Made by a program: the position numbers and the translations under genes
Shown: in pieces, positions 6,728 to 15,117 of the stretch
How the letters are laid out: each line of letters begins with the position of its first letter
Numbering within the stretch: position 1 is the first letter of the stretch
From: Quadrisphaera sp. DSM 44207
GTDB lineage: Bacteria; Actinomycetota; Actinomycetes; Actinomycetales; Quadrisphaeraceae
DNA length: 64,000 nt
Assembly: GCF_900101335.1 (NCBI RefSeq)
Contig: NZ_FNKA01000002.1
Coordinates: 858,521-922,520 of the forward strand
Reading direction: 5' to 3'
The notes under the pieces: generated by a model
Seen by the model: only the letters and a program-made list of their open reading frames with translations
Told to the model about the DNA's origin: nothing
Database searches by the model: none

Positions 6728-7678
6728 TCAACCGCTGACCCTGACGTCGCCGTTGACGCCGGCGGGGAAGAAGCCGCCCTTGTCGACCTTGCCGGGGTTG
6801 AGGTAGACGACGTTGAGCACCTGGCCGGGGCTGCGGCTGAAGGCCACGCCGCTGGCGTCGGTCGGCACGATGTTCGCCCGGTTGGTGCGCGCGGGACCGC
6901 TGGTGGCGCCCTGGTCCAGGTCGCTGGTGCCGTCCAGGGAGTCGCGGGCGTCGGAGATCGCCCGGGTCGCGGCGCCGAGCTCGCGCTCGTACAGGACGCC
7001 GCGGACGAGCCCCGCGTGGTAGGCCTCGACGGCGAGGATGCCGGCGGCCGCCTCGAGGTAGACGTCGTTGTCGATGAGCGGGCTGGCGCCCTTGTAGGCG
7101 GTGACGCCGACGTCCTCGAAGAGGAAGGCGGCGAGGAGGAAGTTGTTCTCGTTCGCGTAGGGGTCGAACGCCTCCCCCGCCTTGATCAGGCCCGCGGCGC
7201 GGGCGGCGGCGGTGAAGCTGTCCTGCAGGTCGATCGCGGGGCGGGAGACCGCCGCGGAGCCGAGGTTGGTGCGCAGGAACTTCACGTGCGCCAGCTCGTC
7301 GCCGGCGATCTCCTCGGCGTACTGCTTGATGACGCGGCTCTCGAACGGCACCCGCCGCCCGCCCTTGACCCCGCCGCGCGTGCCGGTGCCGGTGGTCAGG
7401 GCGTTCTCCAGGCCGTGCCCGAAGGCGGCGTAGGAGTAGAACTCCGCCTCCAGGTACTCGAGGTTGAGCGCGAAGTTGAGGACGGTCGCGTCGCTGACGC
7501 CGTCGTCGTCGAGGCCGTTCGCGGCCGCGGCGGCCGACGCGGCGGTCGCGGTGCCGGCGACGCCGGCACCGAGGACCCCGAGGCCCATCAGGCCGGCGCT
7601 GCGCAGGAAGCGGCGGCGGTCGCTGGGTGTCTCCGCGCTCCTGGTGATCATGTCTGCGACCAAGGACTTGCCGAACAT
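6728..7678 (-). CDS. TAT-exported ferritin-like domain protein
   Basis: A 316-residue protein from ATG 7678 (GAGGG site upstream). SDRRRFLRSAGLMGLG is a twin-arginine signal, followed by a long Ala/Gly hydrophobic segment. The mature region has LNFALNLEYLEAEFYSYAAF, an E-I-A-G-D-E-L-A-H segment and LFEDVGVTAYKGA, the helical Glu/His pattern of ferritin-like proteins related to plant desiccation protein PCC13-62. It is thus an exported four-helix-bundle protein; whether metal is bound is not shown. A further in-frame GTG upstream (7777) would disrupt the TAT signal, so I rejected it. Confidence 0.85.
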   Translation of the reverse strand: MFGKSLVADMITRSAETPSDRRRFLRSAGLMGLGVLGAGVAGTATAASAAAAANGLDDDGVSDATVLNFALNLEYLEAEFYSYAAFGHGLENALTTGTGTRGGVKGGRRVPFESRVIKQYAEEIAGDELAHVKFLRTNLGSAAVSRPAIDLQDSFTAAARAAGLIKAGEAFDPYANENNFLLAAFLFEDVGVTAYKGASPLIDNDVYLEAAAGILAVEAYHAGLVRGVLYERELGAATRAISDARDSLDGTSDLDQGATSGPARTNRANIVPTDASGVAFSRSPGQVLNVVYLNPGKVDKGGFFPAGVNGDVRVSG

Positions 7679-7915
7679 GCACGACCCTCGTTCCCGTAGG
7701 AGTCGCTGCAGGCGCCGGCCCGGTCGAGCACGTCGGCGTGCAGCGCTGACTGCCGCCTTCGGCGACCCGGACACCATCGCCGCTGCAGGGCCGCGAGCGC
7801 GGGAGGCGGCGCGGCGTGTCGCACGCGACCCGATCGCTCCGGGGGCGGTGGCCAGCGGGCGGTCGCCGGGGGCCGTCGCCCGGCGTGCGGTCGCCGGGGT
7901 GGTGCGGGCGGCGCC

Positions 7916-8656
7916 TCAGGCGGCGCCCGCGGCCTCCGGGGCGAGCTCGAGGGAGTCCACGCGCTCGGCGACGACCTCGTCGGCCGCCAGCGCCGCGGAC
8001 GCCGAGCGCACGAGCGCCTCGAGCCCGCGCGCGTCGAGCCCGGCGTCGAGGACGAGGACGACGCGCAGCTCGGCGCGGCGCCCGGGCTCGCAGCGCACCG
8101 CCCGCACCGGGGGCAGGGCGGCGAGCAGGGCCCGCTCGACGGCGGCGAGCACCTGCGGGTCGCGCGGGGACGGCGTCCAGGGCAGGTCCTGCGCCAGCGC
8201 CCACAGCGCCGGGCGCGGCAGGACGGCGGTGCCCGGGCCGGCGGCGTCGAGGACGAGCAGCTGGTGGCCCTCCTCGACGGCGGAGACGGCGGCGCGCCGG
8301 GCCTGCACCGGCACGGGGCGGGCGGTGGCGTCCCAGCGGGCCAGCGCCGCGACGCCGGAGAAGACCGGCAGGGCCGTGCGCCCGTCGGGGGCGCGCAGGC
8401 TCGGCAGGGCCATGTCGGCGCCGGTGTCGCCCCCGGTGCGGTCGTCCGTGCCGCCCGCGAGGGCCACGACGGGGACGAACACGCGCGCGCCGCGCAGCGC
8501 CTCGAGCACGGCGACCGGGTCGAGGGGCGAGGCGGCCAGTGCCGCGGCGAGCGCCCGGTCCGGCTGCCCGTCGTCCCCGGCGAAGGGCGTCGGGGTGAGG
8601 GTGCGGCCGGCCCACGGCACGCCCGCGGAGTCGCCGTCCGGCGTCCCGGCCCTCAC
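7916..8656 (-). CDS. SseB family protein
   Basis: A 246-residue protein starting at GTG 8656, with GGAGGGG nine bases upstream. The segments ALAASPLDPVAVLEALRGA, RVFVPVVALAG, ALPVFSGVAALARWD and the C-terminal VVLVLDAGLDARGLEALV follow the SseB N-terminal domain and its C-terminal partner domain. The domain name comes from an enterobacterial secretion protein, but the role in actinobacteria is unknown. It lies 22 bases after hisA on the same strand, a position often seen in actinomycetes, so it is probably cotranscribed with the histidine genes. Confidence 0.8.
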   Translation of the reverse strand: MRAGTPDGDSAGVPWAGRTLTPTPFAGDDGQPDRALAAALAASPLDPVAVLEALRGARVFVPVVALAGGTDDRTGGDTGADMALPSLRAPDGRTALPVFSGVAALARWDATARPVPVQARRAAVSAVEEGHQLLVLDAAGPGTAVLPRPALWALAQDLPWTPSPRDPQVLAAVERALLAALPPVRAVRCEPGRRAELRVVLVLDAGLDARGLEALVRSASAALAADEVVAERVDSLELAPEAAGAA

Positions 8657-8678
8657 CTGACCCCTCCGGGCGCGGCGG

Positions 8679-9437
8679 TCACGGGCGGCCGGCGACGTCG
8701 AGCGCCTGCGGCAGCGTGAAGGCGCCCGCGTACAGGGCCTTGCCGACGATGGCGCCCTCGACGCCGGTGGGCACGAGCGCGCGCAGCGCCTCCAGGTCGG
8801 CCAGGGAGGAGATGCCGCCCGAGGCGACCACGGGCGCGCGCGTCGCGGCGCACACCTGCTGCAGCAGGTCGGTGTTCGGGCCGCGCAGGGTGCCGTCCTT
8901 GGTGACGTCGGTGACGACGTAGCGGGAGCACCCGTCGCGGTCCAGGCGGGCGAGCACCTCCCACAGGTCGCCGCCCTCGCGGGTCCAGCCGCGCGCGGCG
9001 AGCGTGGTGCCGCGCACGTCGAGGCCCACGGCGATCCGGTCGCCGTGCTCGGCGATCGCGCGCGCCGTCCAGGCCGGGTCCTCCAGGGCCGCGGTGCCGA
9101 GGTTGACCCGGCGGCAGCCGGTGGCCAGCGCGCGCTGCAGCGACGCGTCGTCGCGGATGCCGCCGGACAGCTCGACGGCGACGTCGAGGCGGCCGACGAC
9201 CTCGGCGAGCAGGTCGGCGTTGGACCCGCGCCCGAAGGCGGCATCGAGGTCGACGAGGTGGATCCACTCCGCCCCGCCCTCCTGCCAGGCCAGCGCGGCG
9301 TCCAGCGGCGAGCCGTACGACGTCTCGCTGCCCGCCTCGCCCTGCACGAGGCGCACCGCCCGCCCGTCGGCGACGTCGACGGCGGGCAGCAGCTGCAGGC
9401 GGGGGGCGGCGGACGCCGGCGGGGTGCTCTCGCTCAC
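8679..9437 (-). CDS. priA: Bifunctional phosphoribosyl isomerase PriA (HisA/TrpF)
   Basis: A 252-residue TIM barrel converting ProFAR to PRFAR in histidine synthesis and, in actinobacteria, also doing the TrpF step. Motifs are [18 protein letters not shown] with the first catalytic Asp, [42 protein letters not shown], and [13 protein letters not shown] with the second Asp. The [12 protein letters not shown] loop carries the Trp and Arg associated with PriA's dual activity. GTG 9437 overlaps the stop of the upstream 50-residue membrane protein (GTGA), so translation is coupled. Confidence 0.95.
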   Translation of the reverse strand: MSESTPPASAAPRLQLLPAVDVADGRAVRLVQGEAGSETSYGSPLDAALAWQEGGAEWIHLVDLDAAFGRGSNADLLAEVVGRLDVAVELSGGIRDDASLQRALATGCRRVNLGTAALEDPAWTARAIAEHGDRIAVGLDVRGTTLAARGWTREGGDLWEVLARLDRDGCSRYVVTDVTKDGTLRGPNTDLLQQVCAATRAPVVASGGISSLADLEALRALVPTGVEGAIVGKALYAGAFTLPQALDVAGRP

Positions 9438-9586
9438 GGGGCGATCATCGCAGCGAGCACGAAGCACCCGAGCGCCAGGACGGCGACGAGGAGCACCAGC
9501 GGCAGCGGCGCGCGCTGGCCGCGCAGGGACAGCGCGCCGCCGAGCAGGACGCCGCCGACCGCGACGGCGAGCAGGGTCAGCGCCAC
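9434..9586 (-). CDS. Small two-helix membrane protein between hisH and hisA
   Basis: A 50-residue ORF from GTG 9586 to a TGA overlapping the priA start. Two hydrophobic stretches, [19 protein letters not shown] and [20 protein letters not shown], flank a short basic turn (RGQRA). Size, hydrophobicity, fit between hisH and priA and 4-base coupling to priA support a real gene, though it has no recognised family. It may assist membrane association or simply be a conserved small protein of the cluster. Confidence 0.6.
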   Translation of the reverse strand: MALTLLAVAVGGVLLGGALSLRGQRAPLPLVLLVAVLALGCFVLAAMIAP

Positions 9587-9629
9587 GGCGCGGGGCTGGC
9601 GCGGCGCCGGGCCAGCCGGGTGAGCCGGG

Positions 9630-10283
9630 TCACAGCGAGCGCACCCAGTTGCGCAGCAGGGCCGCGCCGGCGTCGCCGGACTTCTCGGGGTGGAACTGCG
9701 TGGCCGACAGCGGCCCGTTCTCCACCGCGGCGACGAAGCGGCCGCCGTGCTGCGACCACGTGACGAGCGGAGGGCGGCGGCGCAGCGAGCCGTCCTCGGC
9801 GACGTCGTCCTCCAGCTCCCAGCGCTGCACGCCGTAGGAGTGCACGAAGTAGAACCGCTCCTCCTCGACGCCGGCGAACAGGGTCGAGCCCTGCGGCACC
9901 TGCACGGTGTTCCAGCCCATGTGCGGGACGACGGGGGCGGCCAGGCGCTCGACGGTGCCGGGCCACTCCCCCAGCCCCTTCGCGGGCCGGTCGTGCTCGA
10001 CGCCGTCCTCGAACATCACCTGCATGCCGACGCAGATGCCGAGCACCGGGCGCCCGCCCGCGAGGCGGCGCCCGATCACCTCGTGGCCCCGCACCCCCTC
10101 GATGCCCTCGACGCAGGCCTCGAAGGCGCCGACCCCCGGCACGACCAGGCCGTCGGCCTCGCTGGCCGACCGGCGGTCGGCCGTCAGCTCGACGTCCGCA
10201 CCGACCCGCTCCAGGGCCCGCACGGCCGAGCGGACGTTGCCGAAGCCGTAGTCGAGGACGACGACCTTCGGGGCGGTGCGCAT
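9630..10283 (-). CDS. hisH: Imidazole glycerol phosphate synthase glutaminase subunit HisH
   Basis: A 217-residue class I glutamine amidotransferase. Its N-terminus [19 protein letters not shown], the nucleophile motif [19 protein letters not shown] and the His/Glu pair in TQFHPEKSG are all present. HisH supplies ammonia to HisF, which is not in this window. ATG 10283 was preferred over an upstream GTG because the family starts directly before the first beta strand. Upstream lies a long palindrome (10331-10399), and downstream come the 50-residue membrane protein and priA. Confidence 0.95.
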   Translation of the reverse strand: MRTAPKVVVLDYGFGNVRSAVRALERVGADVELTADRRSASEADGLVVPGVGAFEACVEGIEGVRGHEVIGRRLAGGRPVLGICVGMQVMFEDGVEHDRPAKGLGEWPGTVERLAAPVVPHMGWNTVQVPQGSTLFAGVEEERFYFVHSYGVQRWELEDDVAEDGSLRRRPPLVTWSQHGGRFVAAVENGPLSATQFHPEKSGDAGAALLRNWVRSL

Positions 10284-10330
10284 GCCTCCAGGGTACGGAC
10301 CGGCTCCGGCGCGCCACCCCGCCCGCCCGC

Positions 10331-10399
10331 GGCGCTCGAGGTGGCACCAGACGGGGTCTGCGAGGGCTCCAGACCCCACCTGGTGCCACCTCGAGCGCC
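10331..10399. repeat. 30-bp-arm palindromic element between hisH and a membrane-protein gene
   Basis: Arms 10331-10360 and 10370-10399 pair at 28 of 30 positions, with a 9-base loop. The outer part GCTCGAGGTGGCACCAGA is perfect. It would form a very stable hairpin between the 201-residue membrane-protein gene and hisH, both on the minus strand. It may be a terminator or attenuator, or one copy of a dispersed palindromic element. Confidence 0.8.
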
Positions 10400-10460
10400 C
10401 TTCCCTCCCGCGCCCACGATCACGCGGGGGGCGGGGCGGACGTCAGCGCTCGGTCGGCGC

Positions 10461-11066
10461 TCACGAGCGCTCCGCGCGGCGGCGCCGGAGCAGGCCGCGC
10501 AGGCTCGCGCTCCAGAACAGCGCCACGAGCGGCCAGGCGACGGCCTGCACCCAGCTCCACACACCGCGCTCGCCGAGGACGACGTCGGCGACGGCGGCGG
10601 CGGAGAGCAGGACGGCGATGACGACGAGCGCGCTCGCGAGGACGACCTGCCAGGTCGTCACCGGCCCCACGGCGGCGGCCAGGGCGGCGCGGGCGGCGGT
10701 GCGCTGGTCCACGCCGTCCGTGCTCGCGACCCCGGCGGCCTCCTGCACCGGCAGCCACCCGAGCAGCACGCGCTCGGCGTCGCCGTCCACGCCGCCGACG
10801 AGACCGTACGCCGGGGTGTCGACCAGGCGACCGGCGCGCCAGCGCTCCACCGCGACGCGCTCGTCGGCCAGGCGCAGGGCGAGGACGTCGGCCGAGCGCA
10901 GGGTGCGGGAGGCGCGCTGGACCTGCTGCTCCTCCAGCGCGCCCGAGCGCGGCAGCACGAGCGCGCCGCGCGAGCACGGGACGGCGTCCGCGGACATCCC
11001 CAGGGACGCCGCGAGCGCCGCCGCCTGCGCGGCCGAGGCGATCGGCAGGAGCAGGCCCGAGCGCAC
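10461..11066 (-). CDS. Putative membrane protein within the his cluster
   Basis: A 201-residue protein from GTG 11066. The first 130 residues are soluble-like (RTLRSADVLALRLADERVAVE, then YGLVGGVDGDAERVLLGWLP). Two hydrophobic helices follow (WQVVLASALVVIAVLLSAAA and VQAVAWPLVALFWSASL), and the basic tail RRRRAERS should be cytoplasmic. No family was recognised. It lies between hisB and hisH on the same strand. A CTG overlapping the hisB stop (CTGA) is an alternative in-frame start that would add 21 residues. Confidence 0.65.
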   Translation of the reverse strand: MRSGLLLPIASAAQAAALAASLGMSADAVPCSRGALVLPRSGALEEQQVQRASRTLRSADVLALRLADERVAVERWRAGRLVDTPAYGLVGGVDGDAERVLLGWLPVQEAAGVASTDGVDQRTAARAALAAAVGPVTTWQVVLASALVVIAVLLSAAAVADVVLGERGVWSWVQAVAWPLVALFWSASLRGLLRRRRAERS

Positions 11067-11125
11067 GAGCCCACCGGTCGGGGCGTCCTCCGACGCGCCG
11101 TCCGGGCCGCCGTCCGGGCCGCTGG

Positions 11126-11740
11126 TCAGAGCGCGCCCTTGGTGGAGGGCACGCCGCTCACGCGCGGGTCGGCCTCGACGGCGGCGCGCAGGGCGCGGGC
11201 CACGGCCTTGAACTGCGCCTCGACGACGTGGTGCGGGTCGCGGCCGCCGAGCACGCGCACGTGCAGCGCGACGTGGGCGTGGTGCGCGATCGACTCGAAC
11301 ACGTGCCGGGTCAGCGACCCCGTGTACGGCACGCCGCCCGCGCCGCCGCCGATGAGCGCGAGCTCCTGGCCCGCGGGCTCCCCGGTGTGCACGCAGTAGG
11401 GGCGCCCGGAGACGTCGACGACGGCGTGCGCGAGCGCCTCGTCGAGCGGCACGGTGGCGTCGCCGAAGCGGCGGATGCCGCTCTTGTCGCCCAGCGCCTG
11501 CCGCAGCGCCTGGCCGAGGACGATGGCGACGTCCTCGACCGTGTGGTGGGCGTCGACCTGCACGTCACCGGTGGCCCGCACGGTCAGGTCGAGCAGGGAG
11601 TGCTTGGCCAGCGCGGTGAGCATGTGGTCGTAGAAGCCGACGCCCGTGCTGACCTCGCTGCGGCCGGTGCCGTCGAGGTCGAGCTCGAGCAGCACGCTCG
11701 ACTCGCTCGTCGTGCGCTCGATCCTGGCGGTGCGGCTCAT
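11126..11740 (-). CDS. hisB: Imidazoleglycerol-phosphate dehydratase
   Basis: A 204-residue monofunctional HisB. Metal-binding and catalytic motifs are [54 protein letters not shown] and [17 protein letters not shown]. It dehydrates imidazoleglycerol phosphate to imidazole-acetol phosphate. ATG 11740 overlaps the hisC stop (ATGA), so the two are coupled. Length is normal, and no phosphatase domain is fused. Confidence 0.97.
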   Translation of the reverse strand: MSRTARIERTTSESSVLLELDLDGTGRSEVSTGVGFYDHMLTALAKHSLLDLTVRATGDVQVDAHHTVEDVAIVLGQALRQALGDKSGIRRFGDATVPLDEALAHAVVDVSGRPYCVHTGEPAGQELALIGGGAGGVPYTGSLTRHVFESIAHHAHVALHVRVLGGRDPHHVVEAQFKAVARALRAAVEADPRVSGVPSTKGAL

Positions 11741-12909
11741 GCCGGCTGCTCCTGCCCGCTCGTGCTCCTGCTGGCCGGGGTGGCCGCGGTGGTCGGGGTG
11801 GCCGGTGCTCCGCCGCCGGCGGCGAGCACCTCGGCGAGGGCGCCGAGGAAGGCGGTGGTCTCCTCGGCGGTGCCGGCGGTCACGCGCAGGTGGTGCGGGA
11901 TCCCGACGTCGCGCACGAGGACGCCGCGCTCCAGCAGCCCCTCCCAGACGGCGCGGGCGTCGTCCAGGCCGCCGACGAGGACGAAGTTGGCGTCGCTCGG
12001 CACCGGGGTCAGCCCCAGCCCCGGCAGGGCCGCGACGATCCGGTCGCGCTGGGCCTTGACGGCGTCCACGGTCGCCAGCAGCTGGTCGGCGTGGGCCAGG
12101 GCGGCGCGCGCGGCGGCCTGGGTCAGCGCCGAGAGGTGGTACGGCAGGCGCACCAGGTGCAGGGCGTCGACGACGGCGGCGTCCGCGGCCAGGTAGCCGA
12201 CCCGCGCGCCGGCGAGGGTGAAGGCCTTGCTCATCGTGCGCGTGACGACCAGGCGCGGGCGGCCCGGCAGCAGCGTGAGGGCGGACGGCGTGCCGGGGCG
12301 GGCGAACTCGGCGTAGGCCTCGTCGACGACGACGATCCCGCGCGCCTGCTCGTACGCGGTCTCGACGACGTCCAGCGGCAGCGCCGTCCCGGTGGGGTTG
12401 TTCGGGGAGGTGAGGAAGACGACGTCCGGGGCGAGCTCGCGCACCTGGTCGGCCACGCGCCACGGGTCGAGCCCGAAGTCCGGGTCGCGCCGCCCGTCGA
12501 CCCACGCGGTGCCGGTGCCGGTGGCGAGGATCGGGTGCATCGAGTACGACGGCGTGAACCCCAGCGCGGTGCGGCCCGGCCCGCCGAAGGCCTGCAGCAG
12601 CTGCTGGAGGACCTCGTTGGAGCCGTTGGCCGCCCACACCCGCTCGGCGGTCAGGCCGTGGCCGAGGTGGCGGGCGAGGTCCGCGCGCAGGGCCACCGCC
12701 TCGCGGTCGGGATAGCGGTTCAGCTGCCCCGCCTCCGCGCGCACCGCCTCGACGATCGCCTCGACGACGGCGGGCGGCACCGGGTGGCTGTTCTCGTTGG
12801 TGTTCAGGCGCACGGGCACGTCGAGCTGCGGGGCGCCGTACGGGCTGCGGCCGCGCAGGTCCTCGCGCAGCGGCAGGTCCGCCAGGGCTCCCGGGGTGGG
12901 CTCGCTCAC
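11737..12909 (-). CDS. hisC: Histidinol-phosphate aminotransferase
   Basis: A 390-residue class I/II PLP aminotransferase. Motifs are [57 protein letters not shown] and the PLP lysine in [18 protein letters not shown]. It makes histidinol phosphate from imidazole-acetol phosphate. The C-terminus carries an Ala/Thr/Pro tail ([12 protein letters not shown]) beyond the fold. GTG 12909 was chosen because the family begins shortly before LPLREDLRG. It is the first gene of this his block, 31 bases from the divergent GNAT gene, so a shared promoter region lies there. Confidence 0.96.
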   Translation of the reverse strand: MSEPTPGALADLPLREDLRGRSPYGAPQLDVPVRLNTNENSHPVPPAVVEAIVEAVRAEAGQLNRYPDREAVALRADLARHLGHGLTAERVWAANGSNEVLQQLLQAFGGPGRTALGFTPSYSMHPILATGTGTAWVDGRRDPDFGLDPWRVADQVRELAPDVVFLTSPNNPTGTALPLDVVETAYEQARGIVVVDEAYAEFARPGTPSALTLLPGRPRLVVTRTMSKAFTLAGARVGYLAADAAVVDALHLVRLPYHLSALTQAAARAALAHADQLLATVDAVKAQRDRIVAALPGLGLTPVPSDANFVLVGGLDDARAVWEGLLERGVLVRDVGIPHHLRVTAGTAEETTAFLGALAEVLAAGGGAPATPTTAATPASRSTSGQEQPA

Positions 12910-12940
12910 GGGGCGGCAGTCTACGAGGGATGATCGCGGC

Positions 12941-13519
12941 GTGACCGGTGCCGCCGCTGCCGCCCGCGCCCGCGAGCTCGCCGAGCACCACGCGCTCGGG
13001 GCCGGGGAGCCCGTGCTGCGCACGCAGCGGCTGCTGCTGCGCCGCTGGCGCGAGGCCGACCTGGACCCGTTCGCGGCGATGAGCGCCGACCCGGAGGTGA
13101 TGCGGCACTTCCCCGCGCCCCTGGACCGGGCGGCCTCGGACGCCGTGGCCCGCTACGGCGACGCGTGCTTCGAGGTGCACGGGTTCGGGCTCGCGGCCGT
13201 GGAGCGGCTCGACGACGGGGCGTTCGTCGGGTTCGTCGGCCTGCACCGCCAGCGCTGGTTCCCCGAGGACGTCGAGATCGGGTGGCGCCTGGCCCGCACG
13301 GCGTGGGGCGCGGGGCTCGCGACGGAGGCGGCGCGGGCGTGGGTGGCGTCGGCGCACCGCGACCACGGGCTGCGCCGGCTGATCTCGATCACCGCGCCGG
13401 CGAACGCGGCGTCGCTGGCGGTGATGCGCCGCCTGGGCATGCGCGAGGCGGCGCGCGGGGTCCGCGAGGGCAGGCAGCTCGTCGTCCACGCCCTGCGCCT
13501 GCCCGCCGCGGACGGCTGA
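12941..13519 (+). CDS. GNAT family N-acetyltransferase (RimJ/RimL-like)
   Basis: A 192-residue protein from GTG 12941. [40 protein letters not shown], then [19 protein letters not shown] (acetyl-CoA loop), and [13 protein letters not shown] match the acetyltransferase_3 fold. The substrate cannot be told from sequence; relatives acetylate ribosomal-protein N-termini or small molecules. It is divergent from hisC with 31 bases between, and followed by other small plus-strand genes. Confidence 0.85.
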   Translation: MTGAAAAARARELAEHHALGAGEPVLRTQRLLLRRWREADLDPFAAMSADPEVMRHFPAPLDRAASDAVARYGDACFEVHGFGLAAVERLDDGAFVGFVGLHRQRWFPEDVEIGWRLARTAWGAGLATEAARAWVASAHRDHGLRRLISITAPANAASLAVMRRLGMREAARGVREGRQLVVHALRLPAADG

Positions 13520-13617
13520 GGCCGGCCCTCCTCGGGCAGGGCGCGCCCGAGGCCGAGCGCCGCCGCGCGGCCCGGGGCGGCACCATGGCGTCGTCCGCCA
13601 CCGACCCGGGAGGTCCC

Positions 13618-13896
13618 GTGCCGCACTTCGTCGCCACCTACGCCTACACCGACGACACCGCCGGGCGGGACGCCGCGCGCCCCTCCCACCGCGAGTTCCT
13701 CGCCTCCCTCGAGCAGCTGGTGCTCTCGGGCCCGACCGACGCGAACGGCGCGGTGCTGGTCTTCCGGGCCGGCTCGGCCGCCGAGGTCGAGGAGCTGCTG
13801 GAGCAGGACCCGTTCGTGCGCGCGGGCTTCGTCGCCGAGCGCACCGTCGTCGGCTGGACCGTCGTGTCCGGGCGCGCGAAGGACCGCATCGCCTGA
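13618..13896 (+). CDS. YciI-like (DGPF) domain protein
   Basis: A 92-residue ferredoxin-like fold. [28 protein letters not shown] has the RPxH-x-x-F/Y-L pattern of YciI proteins, and [21 protein letters not shown] the conserved DPF. GTG 13618 is favoured over ATG 13585 because GGGAGG lies just before it and the fold starts there. Function unknown; some members are dechlorinase-like or accessory domains. Confidence 0.8.
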   Translation: MPHFVATYAYTDDTAGRDAARPSHREFLASLEQLVLSGPTDANGAVLVFRAGSAAEVEELLEQDPFVRAGFVAERTVVGWTVVSGRAKDRIA

Positions 13897-13946
13897 GCCG
13901 CCGCTCGCCCTCGACCCCTGTTCCCTCCACCCCCGGGAGAGCCCTC

Positions 13947-14519
13947 GTGAGCGGACCCGCGCCCGTGCCGGACCCCGTCGTCCCGGACCCCGTCGTCCCG
14001 GACCCCGTCGTCCCGGACGGCAAGGACTGGACGTGGGTGCTGCAGCGCGCCTGCCCCGAGTGCGGCGCGGACGTCGGCGCGCTCGCGCCCGAGCGGGTCG
14101 CCGGGGCGCTGCGCGCGGCGGCAGCTCCGTGGCCCGCCGTCCTCGCCCGTCCCGGCGTCCGCCGGCGGCCCGCGCCCGGCACGTGGTCCCCGCTGGAGTA
14201 CGGCGCCCACGTGCGCGACGTGTTCACGACCACGACCACCCGGCTGCACCTGCTGCTGAGCCAGGACGACCCGCTGTTCGCGAACTGGGACCAGGACGCG
14301 ACGGCGCTGGAGCAGCGCTACGCCGAGCAGGACCCGGCGCGCGTGGCCGAGGAGCTGCGCGCGGCCGCGGCGGGTACGACCGCGGTGCTGGACGGCGTCC
14401 GCGGCGAGCAGTGGTCCCGGCGAGGGCGGCGCAGCAACGGCTCGGAGTTCACGGTGGCGACGCTCGCGCAGTACGTGCTGCACGACGTCGTCCACCACGT
14501 GCACGACGTCGGCGCCTGA
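13947..14519 (+). CDS. DinB-family protein with a VPDPV tandem repeat
   Basis: A 190-residue protein. After a repeat-bearing N-terminus comes [17 protein letters not shown], then [16 protein letters not shown] and a C-terminal [13 protein letters not shown]: the three-His pattern (H in EYGAH, H and H near the end) of the DinB/YfiT metal-binding four-helix bundle. Despite the name it is not DNA polymerase IV. Actinobacterial members often use mycothiol, but the substrate is unknown here. Residues about 7-22 are VPDPV repeats from a 15-bp tandem DNA repeat. Confidence 0.8.
   Translation: MSGPAPVPDPVVPDPVVPDPVVPDGKDWTWVLQRACPECGADVGALAPERVAGALRAAAAPWPAVLARPGVRRRPAPGTWSPLEYGAHVRDVFTTTTTRLHLLLSQDDPLFANWDQDATALEQRYAEQDPARVAEELRAAAAGTTAVLDGVRGEQWSRRGRRSNGSEFTVATLAQYVLHDVVHHVHDVGA
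13965..14017 (+). repeat. 15-bp in-frame tandem repeat
   Basis: TCCCGGACCCCGTCG occurs twice perfectly, with partial copies on both sides. The period is a multiple of three, so copy-number change would only lengthen the VPDPV tract at the N-terminus of the DinB-family protein. Confidence 0.8.
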
Positions 14520-14562
14520 GCGCCCGGCCCGCTGGTCCGGGGACCACAGCGCGACGGCGGCC

Positions 14563-15117
14563 TCACCCGCCCAGGGGTGCGCTCAGCAGCGTCTCGTAGG
14601 ACGGCTGCGGGCCCGGGCGGCTGCGCACCAGGTCCACCGCGGACGCCGTCCACGCGGGCCCGGCGTGCTGCCCGAGCGCCTCGACCGCCGGGCGCAGGTC
14701 GACCGCACCGGCGCCGGGGCGCCGGTCGCCCGCCCGGGCCACGGTCAGGTGCGGCCGGTAGGGGCGGTCCTCGACGGGCAGGCCCGCGCGCCGTCCGGAC
14801 GCCGCGCAGGAGGCGGCCAGCCGCGCGGCGCCGGTGACGTCCCCGCGCACGCCGACCCACAGCACCCGGCTGCCGAAGCGGCCCGCGCCCTGCAGCGCCA
14901 GCGCCAGCGGGTCGTGCCGGGCGGCCGCGCGGGTCACGCGGGCGGACAGGTCGCCGAGCAGGCGGTCCGGCACCTCCCCGTAGAAGGCGAGGGTGAGGTG
15001 CCAGCGCGAGCGCGGGGTCCAGCGCAGGTGCGGAACGCGCTCGCGGGCGCGGGCGACGTCCGCCTCGAGCGCGTCGAGGGCGGACGCCGGCGGCACCAGC
15101 GCGACGAAGAGGCGCAC
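14563..15117 (-). CDS. thpR: RNA 2',3'-cyclic phosphodiesterase ThpR
   Basis: A 184-residue 2H phosphoesterase: MRLFVALVPPASALDALE opening, first motif WHLTLAFYGEV and second motif RPHLTVARAG, the two HxTx histidines required for catalysis. It hydrolyses 2',3'-cyclic phosphates and may ligate RNA in reverse. The GTG start is immediately next to the stop of the upstream permease, so the two are likely one transcript, although no functional link is known. Confidence 0.93.
   Translation of the reverse strand: MRLFVALVPPASALDALEADVARARERVPHLRWTPRSRWHLTLAFYGEVPDRLLGDLSARVTRAAARHDPLALALQGAGRFGSRVLWVGVRGDVTGAARLAASCAASGRRAGLPVEDRPYRPHLTVARAGDRRPGAGAVDLRPAVEALGQHAGPAWTASAVDLVRSRPGPQPSYETLLSAPLGG

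Noticed and set aside
5649..8615. A 988-codon open frame on the minus strand covering two genes
   Set aside because: Only its last third (from GTG 6680) codes the CWB2 protein. The rest is an out-of-frame shadow of the ferritin-like and SseB genes, Arg/Pro-rich and without domains.
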